Below, in pieces: positions 54,136-62,944 of a stretch of 64,000 nucleotides of DNA (position 1 is the first letter of the stretch; every line of letters starts with the position of its first letter). Source of the stretch: Thiohalobacter thiocyanaticus (lineage in GTDB: Bacteria; Pseudomonadota; Gammaproteobacteria; Thiohalobacterales; Thiohalobacteraceae); assembly GCF_002356355.1 (NCBI RefSeq), contig NZ_AP018052.1, forward strand, positions 2,480,001 through 2,544,000, written 5' to 3'. The notes under the pieces were generated by a model. The model had not been told where the DNA came from and did not search any database. It was given only the letters and a program-made list of their open reading frames with translations. Both the position numbers and the translations under genes were made by a program.

Positions 54136-56379
54136 GTGAGCTGGACCAAATGGCTGCCCCTGCGCTTCATCCTGCGCCGCGCCGCCCGCAGCCAGGGGTT
54201 TCTCGACCCCATCGAGTTGATGGCACGGCTGCGCAGCTTCGCCCAGCCCTCCGAGGTGGGCGAGCCGGTGGAACTGCTGCGCGCCGGCGTGGTATTCCAC
54301 GCCCGCGGTCTGATCAACAGCAAGGTGATCCAGCACAACCTGGACTGGGTCTGGCCCTACTGGATCGAGCGCCAGTTCGATCCGCACGATCCGGCCTTCA
54401 TCCCGCGCGCCTTCTCCGTCTCGCACATCAATCTCACCCATCGCAACTGGACCGCCATCGGCTATCCCGACGCCGAGGCGCTGCCGCTGGTGGATCCGCG
54501 CGGCCTGCTCACGCCGGACTATGACGGCCCCTCGCTGGATGCCTGGGTGCTGCTGGACAGCGACGGCCGCGCCCTGCTGCCCTCGCGTGTCGCCGCCTGC
54601 GAGCAGCACCAGACGCTCGAACCGGAACCGGCCATCCACACCCGCACCTACCAGGACGGCCTGTCCCTGCACAGCACTTCGCGGGTGGTGCTCGATGCCT
54701 CCGGCCAGCCGGTTTGCGAACTGGATCTGGAGGCCGCCAGCACCACGCCCGCCTGGCTGGTGGTCTCGCTGCGCCCCTACAACCCGGAAGGCATCAGCTT
54801 CGTGCACGAGCTGACGCTGTCCGACGACCGCCGCCGCTGGAACGTCGACGGTGAACGGGAGATCGAGTTCAGCGCCCCGGCCGAACGTCATCACGTCTCC
54901 GACTACCGCGCCGGCGATGTCTACATCCACCTGCAGGACCAGGATGACCAGCCCGGCGGACGCTGCGAACTGGGCATGCTCACCGCCGCCGCCCTGTTCC
55001 CCATCGGCCAGGCCGACACGACCCGGCTGCAGGTGCGCATCCCCCTGAAACAGGAACGGCCCCTGCTGCGCAATGCCTGGCCCGCGCTGCGCGAAAAGAC
55101 CTGCCGACTGGACTGCCCCGAACCGCGCTACCAGTTCCTGTACGACGCCGCCGTCGCCTCGCTGCTGCTGCACTCGCCGGATGACGTCTATCCCGGCCCC
55201 TATACCTACAAGCGCTTCTGGTTCCGCGATGCCGCCTTCATCATTCACGCCCTGCTGTGCCTGGGCCTGGATGAACGCGCCGAACGCGCCCTGGAGCGCT
55301 TCCCGCCGCGCCAGACCGCACGCGGTTACTTCCGCTCGCAGGAAGGCGAATGGGACGCCAACGGCGAAGTCCTGTGGATTCTGCGCCGGTTTGAGCAACT
55401 CACCGGCAGACGCCTGGGCACGCACTGGCACAACCCCATTGCGCGCGGCGCCCGCTGGATCACCCGCAAACGCCTGCCGGCCACACCCGCTTCGCCCCAT
55501 GCCGGGCTGCTGCCGGCCGGCTTCAGTGCCGAGCACCTGGGCCCGAACGACTATTACTACTGGGACGATTTCTGGGGAGTGGCCGGACTGCGGGCCGCCG
55601 CCGAACTGCTGGCCGATGCCGAGCCGGAGGCGGCCCGCACCAGCGCCGCGGACGCCGAGGACTTCTCCGCCGCCATCGACCGCAGCCTGACCGGCTGCGC
55701 CGAGCGCCTCGGCCGCCCGGCCATGCCCGCCTCCCCCTACCGGCGCCTGGACGCCGGCGCCATCGGCTCGCTCGCCGTCGGCTATCCGCTGCAGCAGTGC
55801 GCCGCGGACGACCCCCGGCTGCTGGACTGCGTCGAGTTCCTGCTGGCTAACTGTTTTGTGAACGGCGCCTTCTTCCAGGACATGATCCATTCCGGACTCA
55901 ATGCCTATCTCACCCTGCACGTGGCGCAGATCCTGCTGCGGGCGGGCGATCCCCGCTATCTCGAACTGATGGACACGGTGGCGGAACTGGCCAGCCCCAC
56001 CGGTCAGTGGCCCGAGGCCATCCATCCGCGCACCGGCGGCGGCTGCATGGGCGACGGCCACCATGTCTGGGCCAGCGCCGAATGGGTGCTGATGCTGCGC
56101 AACGCCTTCGTGCGCGAGGAAGACGACAGACTGATCCTGGCCAGCGGGGTCCCCGCACGCTGGCTGGAGCAGACACAGCCGGTACGCTTCGGCCCGGCAC
56201 CGACGCGCTTCGGCCGCGTCTCGGTGCAACTCACCCCGCAGCCGGGGGGCGACGTCCAACTGGACTGGCAGGCCGACTGGCACGCCGCCGCGCCCGTCAT
56301 CGAGGCACGGCTGCCGGGCTTTGCGCCGGTCGAAGTGAATGACACCACCCGCAGTTTTATACTTTCGAAGCCTGCATAG
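54136..56379 (+). CDS. Uncharacterised six-hairpin (GH15/GH63-like) glycosidase
   Basis: This 747-residue protein has no signal peptide. The N-terminal half is beta-rich. From about residue 330 it resembles an (alpha/alpha)6 glycosidase: YPGPYTYKRFWFRDAAFIIH, FRSQEGEWDANGEVLWILRR, NDYYYWDDFWGVAGLRAAAE and PTGQWPEAIHPRTGGGCMGD. Likely catalytic acids are Asp in EWDANGE and Glu in QWPEAIHP. The sugar and bond are unknown. The gene precedes a GT4 glycosyltransferase by about 150 bases, suggesting a linked glycan or glycolipid pathway. Confidence 0.7.
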   Translation: MSWTKWLPLRFILRRAARSQGFLDPIELMARLRSFAQPSEVGEPVELLRAGVVFHARGLINSKVIQHNLDWVWPYWIERQFDPHDPAFIPRAFSVSHINLTHRNWTAIGYPDAEALPLVDPRGLLTPDYDGPSLDAWVLLDSDGRALLPSRVAACEQHQTLEPEPAIHTRTYQDGLSLHSTSRVVLDASGQPVCELDLEAASTTPAWLVVSLRPYNPEGISFVHELTLSDDRRRWNVDGEREIEFSAPAERHHVSDYRAGDVYIHLQDQDDQPGGRCELGMLTAAALFPIGQADTTRLQVRIPLKQERPLLRNAWPALREKTCRLDCPEPRYQFLYDAAVASLLLHSPDDVYPGPYTYKRFWFRDAAFIIHALLCLGLDERAERALERFPPRQTARGYFRSQEGEWDANGEVLWILRRFEQLTGRRLGTHWHNPIARGARWITRKRLPATPASPHAGLLPAGFSAEHLGPNDYYYWDDFWGVAGLRAAAELLADAEPEAARTSAADAEDFSAAIDRSLTGCAERLGRPAMPASPYRRLDAGAIGSLAVGYPLQQCAADDPRLLDCVEFLLANCFVNGAFFQDMIHSGLNAYLTLHVAQILLRAGDPRYLELMDTVAELASPTGQWPEAIHPRTGGGCMGDGHHVWASAEWVLMLRNAFVREEDDRLILASGVPARWLEQTQPVRFGPAPTRFGRVSVQLTPQPGGDVQLDWQADWHAAAPVIEARLPGFAPVEVNDTTRSFILSKPA

Positions 56380-56403
56380 TTATGGTCGCACATAGCCCTT
56401 CGA

Positions 56404-56473
56404 TGTCATTCCGGCGCAGGCCGGAATCCGATACCCGCGGCGGCTTCTGGATCCCGGCCTGCGCCGGGATGAC
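56404..56473. repeat. GTCATTCCGGCGCAGGCCGG repeat
   Basis: The left arm TGTCATTCCGGCGCAGGCCG pairs with CGGCCTGCGCCGGGATGACG. It belongs to the same family as 7079-7150 and 44598-44675 and lies between the glycosidase and GT4 genes. Confidence 0.85.
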
Positions 56474-56527
56474 GGAATCACGTATTGCCTGCCCATGGGA
56501 TCCACTGAGCCGCGTAGCCTTCATGTC

Positions 56528-57820
56528 ATGAACATCGTCATCTTCACCAACACCTTCACCCCCCACGTCGGCGGCGTGGCCCGTTCGGTGCAGGCCTTCA
56601 CCCGCCACTACCGCCAGCGCGGCCACCGGGTGCTGACGGTCGCCCCCGAGTTCAAGAACATGCCGGAAGCGGAAACCGACGTCATCCGGGTGCCGGCGAT
56701 CCAGAACTTCAACGCCAGCGACTTCTCCGTTGCCCTGCCCATTCCCGCCGGCCTGAGCGAGGCGCTGGAGACATTCGCGCCCGATGTCGTCCATTCCCAA
56801 CACCCCTTTCTGCTCGGCATGACCGCGGTACGCATGGCGCGTTACCTGCAGCGGCCGCTGGTGTTCACCCATCACACCCTGTATGAGCAGTACACCCATT
56901 ACGTACCGGGCGACTCGCCCCTGCTCAGGCGTTTCGTCATCGAGCTGGCCACCCACTACGCCAACCTGGCCGACCAGGTGTTCGCCCCCAGTGAAAGCGT
57001 GCGCGACCTGCTGCATGCCCGCGGCGTGACCGTGCCGGTGCGGGTGGTACCCACCGGGGTGGAGGTGGCGGATTTCGCCAACGGGGATCGCGCCGCCTTC
57101 CGAGAGCGTCAGGACATTCCGGAGGACGCGTTCGTGGTCGGGCACCTGGGCCGGCTGGCGCCGGAGAAGAATCTGGAATTCCTCGCCCGCGCGGTGGCCG
57201 AATTCGTCCGCACCCGCAACAATGCCTGGTTCGTCGTGGTGGGCACCGGTACGTCCGAGCCCGCCATCCGTGAAACCTTCAGCCGCGCCGGCTGCGCCGA
57301 CCGGCTGCAGATCCTGGGCACACAGCAGGGGCGCGACCTGGCGGATGCATTATCCGCCATGGATGTGTTCGGCTTCGCCTCGCACAGCGAGACCCAGGGC
57401 ATGGTGCTGACCGAGGCCATGGCCGCCGGCCTGCCGGTAGTGGCACTGGATGCCTCCGGCGCGCGCGAGGTGGTGCGCGACCGGCACAACGGCCGGCTGC
57501 TGCGGGAGGAAAATGCGGATGATTTCTGTACCGCACTGGCATGGGTGCACGAACGCAGCCCGGAACAGCGCCGGCAGTTGAACGACGCGGCGCAGGCAAC
57601 GGCGAGGGCGTTCTCCATGGACCGCTCCGCCGACAACGCCCTGGAGTGCTTCGCGCATCTGCGCCGGCAGCATCCCGAACACACGCGCGAGGAGGAATCG
57701 GCCTGGGAGCAGGTCCGTGCCCGCATCAAGGCCGAGTGGGACATCCTGCGCAGCCTGACCCGGGCCGGTGACGGGGCACTGAGCGACTACTGGTCCGACG
57801 ACAAGCACAGGCCGCAATGA
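56528..57820 (+). CDS. GT4 family glycosyltransferase
   Basis: From the ATG at 56528 (MNIVIFTNTFTPHVGGVARS) this is a 430-residue retaining GT-B enzyme. It has the acceptor-side Gly-rich loop GGVARSV and the donor-binding VGHLGRLAPEKNLEFLARA near residue 205. The E-x7-E signature is SHSETQGMVLTEAMAAG near residue 295. It resembles diacylglycerol-glucosyl and mannosyl transferases, but the donor and acceptor are unknown. An earlier ATG at 56495 is in frame. The C-terminal 50 residues are an acidic helical extension. Pairing with the upstream glycosidase is notable. Confidence 0.85.
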   Translation: MNIVIFTNTFTPHVGGVARSVQAFTRHYRQRGHRVLTVAPEFKNMPEAETDVIRVPAIQNFNASDFSVALPIPAGLSEALETFAPDVVHSQHPFLLGMTAVRMARYLQRPLVFTHHTLYEQYTHYVPGDSPLLRRFVIELATHYANLADQVFAPSESVRDLLHARGVTVPVRVVPTGVEVADFANGDRAAFRERQDIPEDAFVVGHLGRLAPEKNLEFLARAVAEFVRTRNNAWFVVVGTGTSEPAIRETFSRAGCADRLQILGTQQGRDLADALSAMDVFGFASHSETQGMVLTEAMAAGLPVVALDASGAREVVRDRHNGRLLREENADDFCTALAWVHERSPEQRRQLNDAAQATARAFSMDRSADNALECFAHLRRQHPEHTREEESAWEQVRARIKAEWDILRSLTRAGDGALSDYWSDDKHRPQ

Positions 57821-57861
57821 GCCGGCCGGGTTTCGCCGCCGGCCGGTCGCAGCCTGAGCAC

Positions 57862-57938
57862 AGGTCGGATCAGCGCAGCGTAACCCGACACAGGGAGTCC
57901 GCGTCGGGTTATGCCCTGCCGGGCTGACCCGACCTGCG
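57862..57938. repeat. GTAGGTCGGGTTA-type repeat
   Basis: CAGGTCGGATCAGCGCAGCG and TAACCCGACAC are followed by GCGTCGGGTTATGCCC and GGGCTGACCCGACCTGCG. It is the same two-hairpin organisation as at 97-174 and lies downstream of the GT4 gene. Confidence 0.8.
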
Positions 57939-58032
57939 CAGGCGTGCGACCTGAGTGGGAGTCAGAACTCCGCGCAGACGGGGACTATACTTGCAGTGAC
58001 CTCCGGTACAGCCACCGCAAAGGAAACCGCCC

Positions 58033-58344
58033 ATGCTGCATGCCCGTCTCACCCGCACCCTGCGCCGGCCGGCGCTGACGCTCCTGGTTCCAATGCTGTT
58101 TCTGCTCACCGCCTGCGGCTCCGGCCTGTCTGGCAAGTACGCCGACGAGATGGGCATCATGGAGTACGAATTCGACTCCGACGGCACCGTCTACATGAAC
58201 GCCATGGGCACCCGGGTCGCCGGTGAATACGAGATCGACGACAACAATGTCATCGTCCACGGCCCGCACGGCAACCTGGTATTCGAGCGGAAGGACGATC
58301 AGCTGATCGGCCCCATGGGCCTGATCCTCAGTCGCAGGGACTGA
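58033..58344 (+). CDS. Small lipoprotein, function unknown
   Basis: This 103-residue protein has a long signal with lipobox LLTACG (Cys at about residue 28). The mature part (about 75 residues) is rich in Asp/Gly beta-turns (SGKYADEMGIMEYEFDSDGT, YEIDDNNVIVHGPHGNLVFE), like small beta-rich lipoproteins. No family could be assigned. It lies between two GTAGGTCGGG repeats and convergent to dabA. Confidence 0.7.
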   Translation: MLHARLTRTLRRPALTLLVPMLFLLTACGSGLSGKYADEMGIMEYEFDSDGTVYMNAMGTRVAGEYEIDDNNVIVHGPHGNLVFERKDDQLIGPMGLILSRRD

Positions 58345-58356
58345 GGGCCACAGCAC

Positions 58357-58435
58357 GTAGGTCGGGTTAGCCCGAAAGGGCGTAACCCGACACTTCCGCG
58401 GCGCTGTCGGGTTACGCTGCGCTAACCCGACCTAC
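58357..58435. repeat. GTAGGTCGGGTTA-type repeat
   Basis: GTAGGTCGGGTTAGCCCGAA is followed by a second hairpin ending GCGCTAACCCGACCTAC. Its right end supplies the TAG stop codon of dabA on the minus strand (complement of CTA at 58432-58434). Confidence 0.85.
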
Positions 58436-60942
58436 ACGGCCGCTGAGGCCGCGGGCAGCCACTCGCCGCCGCGGCTGCGGCGGAACACGCCCTGCTCCGG
58501 ATCGATGCGGAACAGGTACAGCCAGCCGTTGTCCACCAGCGCGGCGACGTTGGGGTTATCCGCCAGCACCTGCTCCATGGCCGCCTGCGGCGCCTCGATG
58601 AACACGCTCAGGCGCAGCGGCTCGTGCACCCAGTCGCGGCCATCGTGCAGCGACTGCAGCGCCAGGCCGATGCGCAGATCGCCGCCGTTGCCCTCCAGCA
58701 CACCGAGGCGCCCGCCCACCACGTTGTGCAGCACCTTGTTGCCCGCCCCCAGGTGCTCGGGATCGACCACCGAGCCGTAGTACTGCAGGTTGATCCAGTT
58801 CGCCACCACCATGGGCGCGGTCATGATCAGCTTCAGCACCTGAAAGTCCTGATCGCGGGTCCAGTCGTATTCGTGCAGGAAGGCACGGCCCTCCAGTGAC
58901 AGGTGCGCGGTGCGCGTGCGCGGCGCGGCGATGAAGGCGGCATTGCCGGCCAGGCCCCATTCGGGGCGCACCTGCGACCAGTCGCGGCTGCGCTGTTCCA
59001 CTGTACGCCGGCGTTCGGCCTCCGTGTCCGGCACCTGCGTCACCAGCCAGGCCAGGCGTTCGGCCCGGCACAGGGCGCCTGCCTGGTCCAGTGCCCGCTC
59101 CAGCCGCGCCAGATCATCCGCGAGGCTCGTCGGCACCCGTTCCCGGTCCAGCAGGCTCACCGCATCGGTGGTCGTGTCGTGCAGGGCCGGCAGGAACCAG
59201 GTGTCATCCGGGATCTGCCTGCCCTGTTCCCGCAGGGCCGCGCGCACGTCGGCATCATTGAGCAGCGCCGCGGCCATGCGCACGCTGGCCGCGCCGGTCT
59301 GGCCGGCGCAGGCGCCGCAGTCCAGACCCGCCCGCTGGGGGTTATTCACGCTGCTGCTACCGTGTCCGGCCAGCAGCACCAGGCGCGGAAAGGGCGCCAC
59401 CAGGCCCATGGCATCGAGAATGAACGCGGCCGCCCCGGGCCGGTCCCCGGCCGGGATACCGGTAGCGCCGTCCTGATCCCGCGCATCCAGATCAGGACCG
59501 AGCCGGGCCCGCTCCCGGGCCGACAGCCCGGCCGACTCGGGCGCAGACACCGGCGCGGTCCAGCCCAGGGAGTCGCTGATCAACCGGGGGGCATACAGCA
59601 GCAGACCGGCGGTCTCGACAAAGGAGAAACAGGAACTGGCGGAGAGCTTGAACTGCTTCCAGGCCTTGCCCAGTCCCAGCGCCAGCCGACGTCGGGAACC
59701 CAGTGCCGCCGTGTCCGCGCCGCCGCCGTCACCGGCTGTCTCGCAGACCTCGTAGCGGGCCGGCAGCAGCACCGGCAGATGATTCCGGGGGTAGTGCGCC
59801 CCCAACGGCCGGTAGCGGGCCATGACGCCGAAAAAGCCGGCAAAGCCCTGGGTATGGATATCCGCATCGGCGGTCTCCAGTGCCCGCCGGAACACCTCGG
59901 AGCGCACATCGATGCAGAAGGCGGCCAGGGCCAGCGGTCGCACCGTTCCGGTATGGGGTGCGGTCGCAGGGGCGTGACGCAGACCGGCGACGATCCGGCG
60001 CTGGTAGCCGATCTCCAGCGCCCGCTGCAGCAGCAGGTCGGTCTCCAGCGCGCGTGCCTGCGCCGACGCCAGCTGTTGGGGCCAGCAGCACAACGACTGG
60101 CGCCACTGCTCGACCCGCTCGGGCCGGTCGTCATTGCTGAGCAGGATCAATTCCCAGACCAGGCGGATGGCCAGCAACTCGACAATGTCGTCATCCGTGC
60201 CGCCCGCCAGTTCCGCTTCCCAGCGGCGGGCGCGCAGATAGCTGGCCCAGCCGCCGATGCAGGTCAGCACCAGGGTGAGAAAGTCCTGGTACCTGTCTGC
60301 CGGCACCCCGAGTTGCTGCAGGGCCGCGGGGATGGCCTCGCGCGCAGTCTCCGGCAGCGCGGCCAGCGGCGCCTCCACATCCGAAATCTCCATCCAGGCG
60401 GGACTGCGATCGATACGCAAATAGGCACGCCAGGCAGCATACAGACCGTCGCCGAAACGCGGCATGCGCCACAGGGCCTGTCCCTGGTCATACCAGGCCG
60501 CGCAGAACTGGCTGATCTGCTGAATGACATAACGCGACTGGGCGGGGCGGTAACGTTCGTCCAGCAGACTGGAATACAGCAGCGGGGCGCATGCCGGCGG
60601 CTCGGGTTCGCGCAGCGCACGCTGCAGTTGCTCCAGACCGAGGCGGGAATCCATTTCCGTCAGGGCCTGCTGCAGATCCGCCTGCGTGATCCGCCCGGCT
60701 TCGCACTGGCGTCGGTACCAGTCCCGTGGCGCGCTCAGGCGGCGACCCAGGATGCGCAGGTGGTACTCCGCCGCCTGCTCGAACGGCCGCTCCACATAGC
60801 CCAGGTAGGGGTTGGTCGCCACCATCGCATCCAGGGGCCAGAACGGCGGGATGCGATTGCACACCGCATCGATGAGGGGATTGATGTCGGAGGTCTCCGG
60901 CGCAGCGGTGTCAATGTCGATGCCCAGGTTCAGATTCGTCAT
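58432..60942 (-). CDS. dabA: DabA inorganic carbon uptake subunit (DUF2309)
   Basis: From the ATG at 60942 (CAGGAGTCTGGAGCC in front) this is an 836-residue DUF2309 protein. Zn-site residues match DabA of Halothiobacillus: Cys343 and Asp345 in AAFCIDVRSEVF, His527 in LLAGHGSSSVNN and Cys542 in GLDCGACAG (C351, D353, H524 and C539 there). It is a carbonic-anhydrase-like subunit that, with DabB, accumulates bicarbonate in an energy-dependent way. The stop codon TAG comes from the adjacent repeat. It supports the inference of an autotrophic host. Confidence 0.95.
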   Translation of the reverse strand: MTNLNLGIDIDTAAPETSDINPLIDAVCNRIPPFWPLDAMVATNPYLGYVERPFEQAAEYHLRILGRRLSAPRDWYRRQCEAGRITQADLQQALTEMDSRLGLEQLQRALREPEPPACAPLLYSSLLDERYRPAQSRYVIQQISQFCAAWYDQGQALWRMPRFGDGLYAAWRAYLRIDRSPAWMEISDVEAPLAALPETAREAIPAALQQLGVPADRYQDFLTLVLTCIGGWASYLRARRWEAELAGGTDDDIVELLAIRLVWELILLSNDDRPERVEQWRQSLCCWPQQLASAQARALETDLLLQRALEIGYQRRIVAGLRHAPATAPHTGTVRPLALAAFCIDVRSEVFRRALETADADIHTQGFAGFFGVMARYRPLGAHYPRNHLPVLLPARYEVCETAGDGGGADTAALGSRRRLALGLGKAWKQFKLSASSCFSFVETAGLLLYAPRLISDSLGWTAPVSAPESAGLSARERARLGPDLDARDQDGATGIPAGDRPGAAAFILDAMGLVAPFPRLVLLAGHGSSSVNNPQRAGLDCGACAGQTGAASVRMAAALLNDADVRAALREQGRQIPDDTWFLPALHDTTTDAVSLLDRERVPTSLADDLARLERALDQAGALCRAERLAWLVTQVPDTEAERRRTVEQRSRDWSQVRPEWGLAGNAAFIAAPRTRTAHLSLEGRAFLHEYDWTRDQDFQVLKLIMTAPMVVANWINLQYYGSVVDPEHLGAGNKVLHNVVGGRLGVLEGNGGDLRIGLALQSLHDGRDWVHEPLRLSVFIEAPQAAMEQVLADNPNVAALVDNGWLYLFRIDPEQGVFRRSRGGEWLPAASAAV

Positions 60943-60987
60943 GGCTCCAGACTCCTGTGCAGAGGATTCAGATTCGCAGCCGCTCAA

Positions 60988-62631
60988 TCACTGCCAGACG
61001 GCACCCGCGCCCCGTTTACGCGAACCGCGGAAGCGGGCCGGCCAGATGCGATAGACCAGGCGCTCCACCGGCAGATCGATATACAGCCCGTTGTACAGAT
61101 GCACGTACAGACGCTGCAGCCAGGGCGCCGTGCTGCGCGGAATGAGCACCGTCTGCATGAAGGACAGCCCGAGAAAGGCTACCGCCACCAGCCCGATCAG
61201 GGCGTACTCAAGCGAACTCGCAGTGGCGGGAATCGGACTGAGCACATCGGCGTAAACATGAGCGAACAGACTGTGCAGGGCGAAATACAGCGCAGCCACC
61301 AGCGCCGACAGCCCGCCCAGGCGCAGCCACAGCGCCGGTCCGAGCCCCAGACTCCGGCCGGCGGCCAGGAGTTGTGCCAAAGCCACGCTGAGAATGGTGC
61401 CCAGCGCCAGCAGGGCCGGCTCCCCGGCCGGCGTGACCCCCCACAGGGCGGCAATCCCGAAGCTGACGAAACCGCCGGCCACGAGCACGATGAACCAGTG
61501 CCCCGCGGTCAACGCCTGGCGGGCGGGCGGCGCCGGCGCGCGCAGCAGATCGACAATGCTGCCGGAGGACAAAAAGGCATGCGCCTTGTACAAGGAGTGC
61601 GCCAACAGGTGCAACAGGGCCAGCACGAACAGGCCCAGGCCCAACTCCACCAGCATGAAGCCCAACTGACCGGCGGTGGACCAGGCCAGCGAGCTCTTGA
61701 TCGCCGTCTGGGTGAGCATGGCCAGCGAGGCCAGGGTCACGGTCACCAGGCCGACCAGCAGCAGCAGCACCAGGGCAGCACCCTCGGCCAACAGCAGTTC
61801 GTGGGTCCGCAGCACCAGGATGGGGCCGCTGTAGACGATGCCGGCGTGCAGCAGCGCGGATACCGGGGTCGGCGCCTCCATCACCTGCAGCAGCCAGCCG
61901 TGAAAGGGGAACTGACCGGTCTTGAGCACCGCATAGCCGACGATGAGCCAGGCGGCCAGGTGCAGCTGCCAGTTCAGCGTGACATCGCCGGCCGTCACGG
62001 CGGCGGCAAGGGCCTCGAACGACAGAGTGCCCATACCGAAGCCCAGCAACAGCGCCGCGGCCAGCAGACAGGCGTCGGCCCCACGGCTGAACAGCAGCTT
62101 CTTGTGCGCCACCATGCGTGCCGGCTGGCGCTGACTGTAATAGGTCAGCAGCCGGTTCAGACCGGTGCCGGTCAGGATGATGGCCAGTGCGAAGGTGAGC
62201 AGGTCGCCTGCGATCACCACCAGCATGAAGGCGCCCGCCGTCAACGCCAGCCAGCGGAAGAAGCTGCCGTGGCGGGCATCGCCCAGCAGATACTGGGTAC
62301 TGAAACGCGCCACCAGCGCAGTAAGCAGTGCCACCAGTGCCAGGATGGTCAGACTCAGGCTGTCCACCATCACCGAAAAGGTACTCGCCCAGGCGGCGCC
62401 ATCCTGCATACTGAACAGGCGATAGGTCGTAACATCGGACGGTTGCGTCAGTGTTGCGAACAACAGGACCACAACCACCAGGATGCCGGACAGGGCCGCG
62501 CCCTGGACCAGCCGGCTCATCCGCAGCGGACAGTCATTGGCCAGACGATCCGGCAGCAACCCGACAATGCCGAGCATCAGCGGGGAAACCAGAATCAACA
62601 TCCCCGGTGACAACAGGGTATCCCACACCAT
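60988..62631 (-). CDS. dabB: DabB membrane subunit (NuoL/ND5-like)
   Basis: This 547-residue protein has about 13-14 membrane helices and the NuoL/MrpA-type antiporter core (VSALLHAGIVYSGPILVLRT near residue 260, HLLAHSLYKAHAFLSSGSIV near residue 340). With the DabA gene 45 bases downstream it forms the inorganic-carbon pump, where ion gradient coupling drives CO2 hydration by DabA. It is not part of a complex I cluster, since no nuo genes are nearby. Confidence 0.93.
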   Translation of the reverse strand: MVWDTLLSPGMLILVSPLMLGIVGLLPDRLANDCPLRMSRLVQGAALSGILVVVVLLFATLTQPSDVTTYRLFSMQDGAAWASTFSVMVDSLSLTILALVALLTALVARFSTQYLLGDARHGSFFRWLALTAGAFMLVVIAGDLLTFALAIILTGTGLNRLLTYYSQRQPARMVAHKKLLFSRGADACLLAAALLLGFGMGTLSFEALAAAVTAGDVTLNWQLHLAAWLIVGYAVLKTGQFPFHGWLLQVMEAPTPVSALLHAGIVYSGPILVLRTHELLLAEGAALVLLLLVGLVTVTLASLAMLTQTAIKSSLAWSTAGQLGFMLVELGLGLFVLALLHLLAHSLYKAHAFLSSGSIVDLLRAPAPPARQALTAGHWFIVLVAGGFVSFGIAALWGVTPAGEPALLALGTILSVALAQLLAAGRSLGLGPALWLRLGGLSALVAALYFALHSLFAHVYADVLSPIPATASSLEYALIGLVAVAFLGLSFMQTVLIPRSTAPWLQRLYVHLYNGLYIDLPVERLVYRIWPARFRGSRKRGAGAVWQ

Positions 62632-62944
62632 TATGCCTCCCCGGTCCGGTCAGGACCTGCAAAGTCGCATAACACCTTGTGGGATCAAGCTAGCCTACCG
62701 GCGGGGAAAAATATAATTGCAATTGGCAATGCATATCATGCGATTTGACTGATGAATAAATTCCATCCCGTATCGATGGAATTCAGCATCGAATATTCAA
62801 TTTCCGGTTATATTCATTTCCGTCGCCGCGGCGCCGGCCGGGATCCAGCGGCTGCACAGGCATCCGGATTCCCGCCTGGGCTGAGATAACGGGAGCGGTT
62901 GTCTGGCGCGTGCAAGGGCTCAGTGAAGAGGCGGGATACAGGCT
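62632..62944. promoter_or_regulatory. dabB upstream region with perfect dyad
   Basis: This 313-base AT-rich region contains a perfect 9-bp dyad AATTCCATC-N7-GATGGAATT at 62759-62783, about 130 bases upstream of dabB. Nearby are AATTGCAATT (about 62714) and an AATATTC tract. It also holds a degraded copy of the GTCATTC repeat family (about 62838-62893). The dyad is a candidate operator for a carbon-responsive regulator such as a LysR-type protein. No regulator gene is in the window's visible part of this locus. Confidence 0.65.

Noticed and set aside
58903-62610. A 1235-residue open frame on the + strand opposite dabA and dabB
   Set aside because: It is the antisense shadow of two clear minus-strand genes with family motifs. 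Its Gln/Gly/Arg/His-rich composition is typical of antisense frames in GC-rich DNA, and it has no recognisable domain.
62712-62725. AATTGCAATTGGCAAT as a regulator box before dabB
   Set aside because: Short AT-rich near-palindromes are expected in this low-GC promoter stretch. Only the 9-bp perfect dyad at 62759-62783 was kept.
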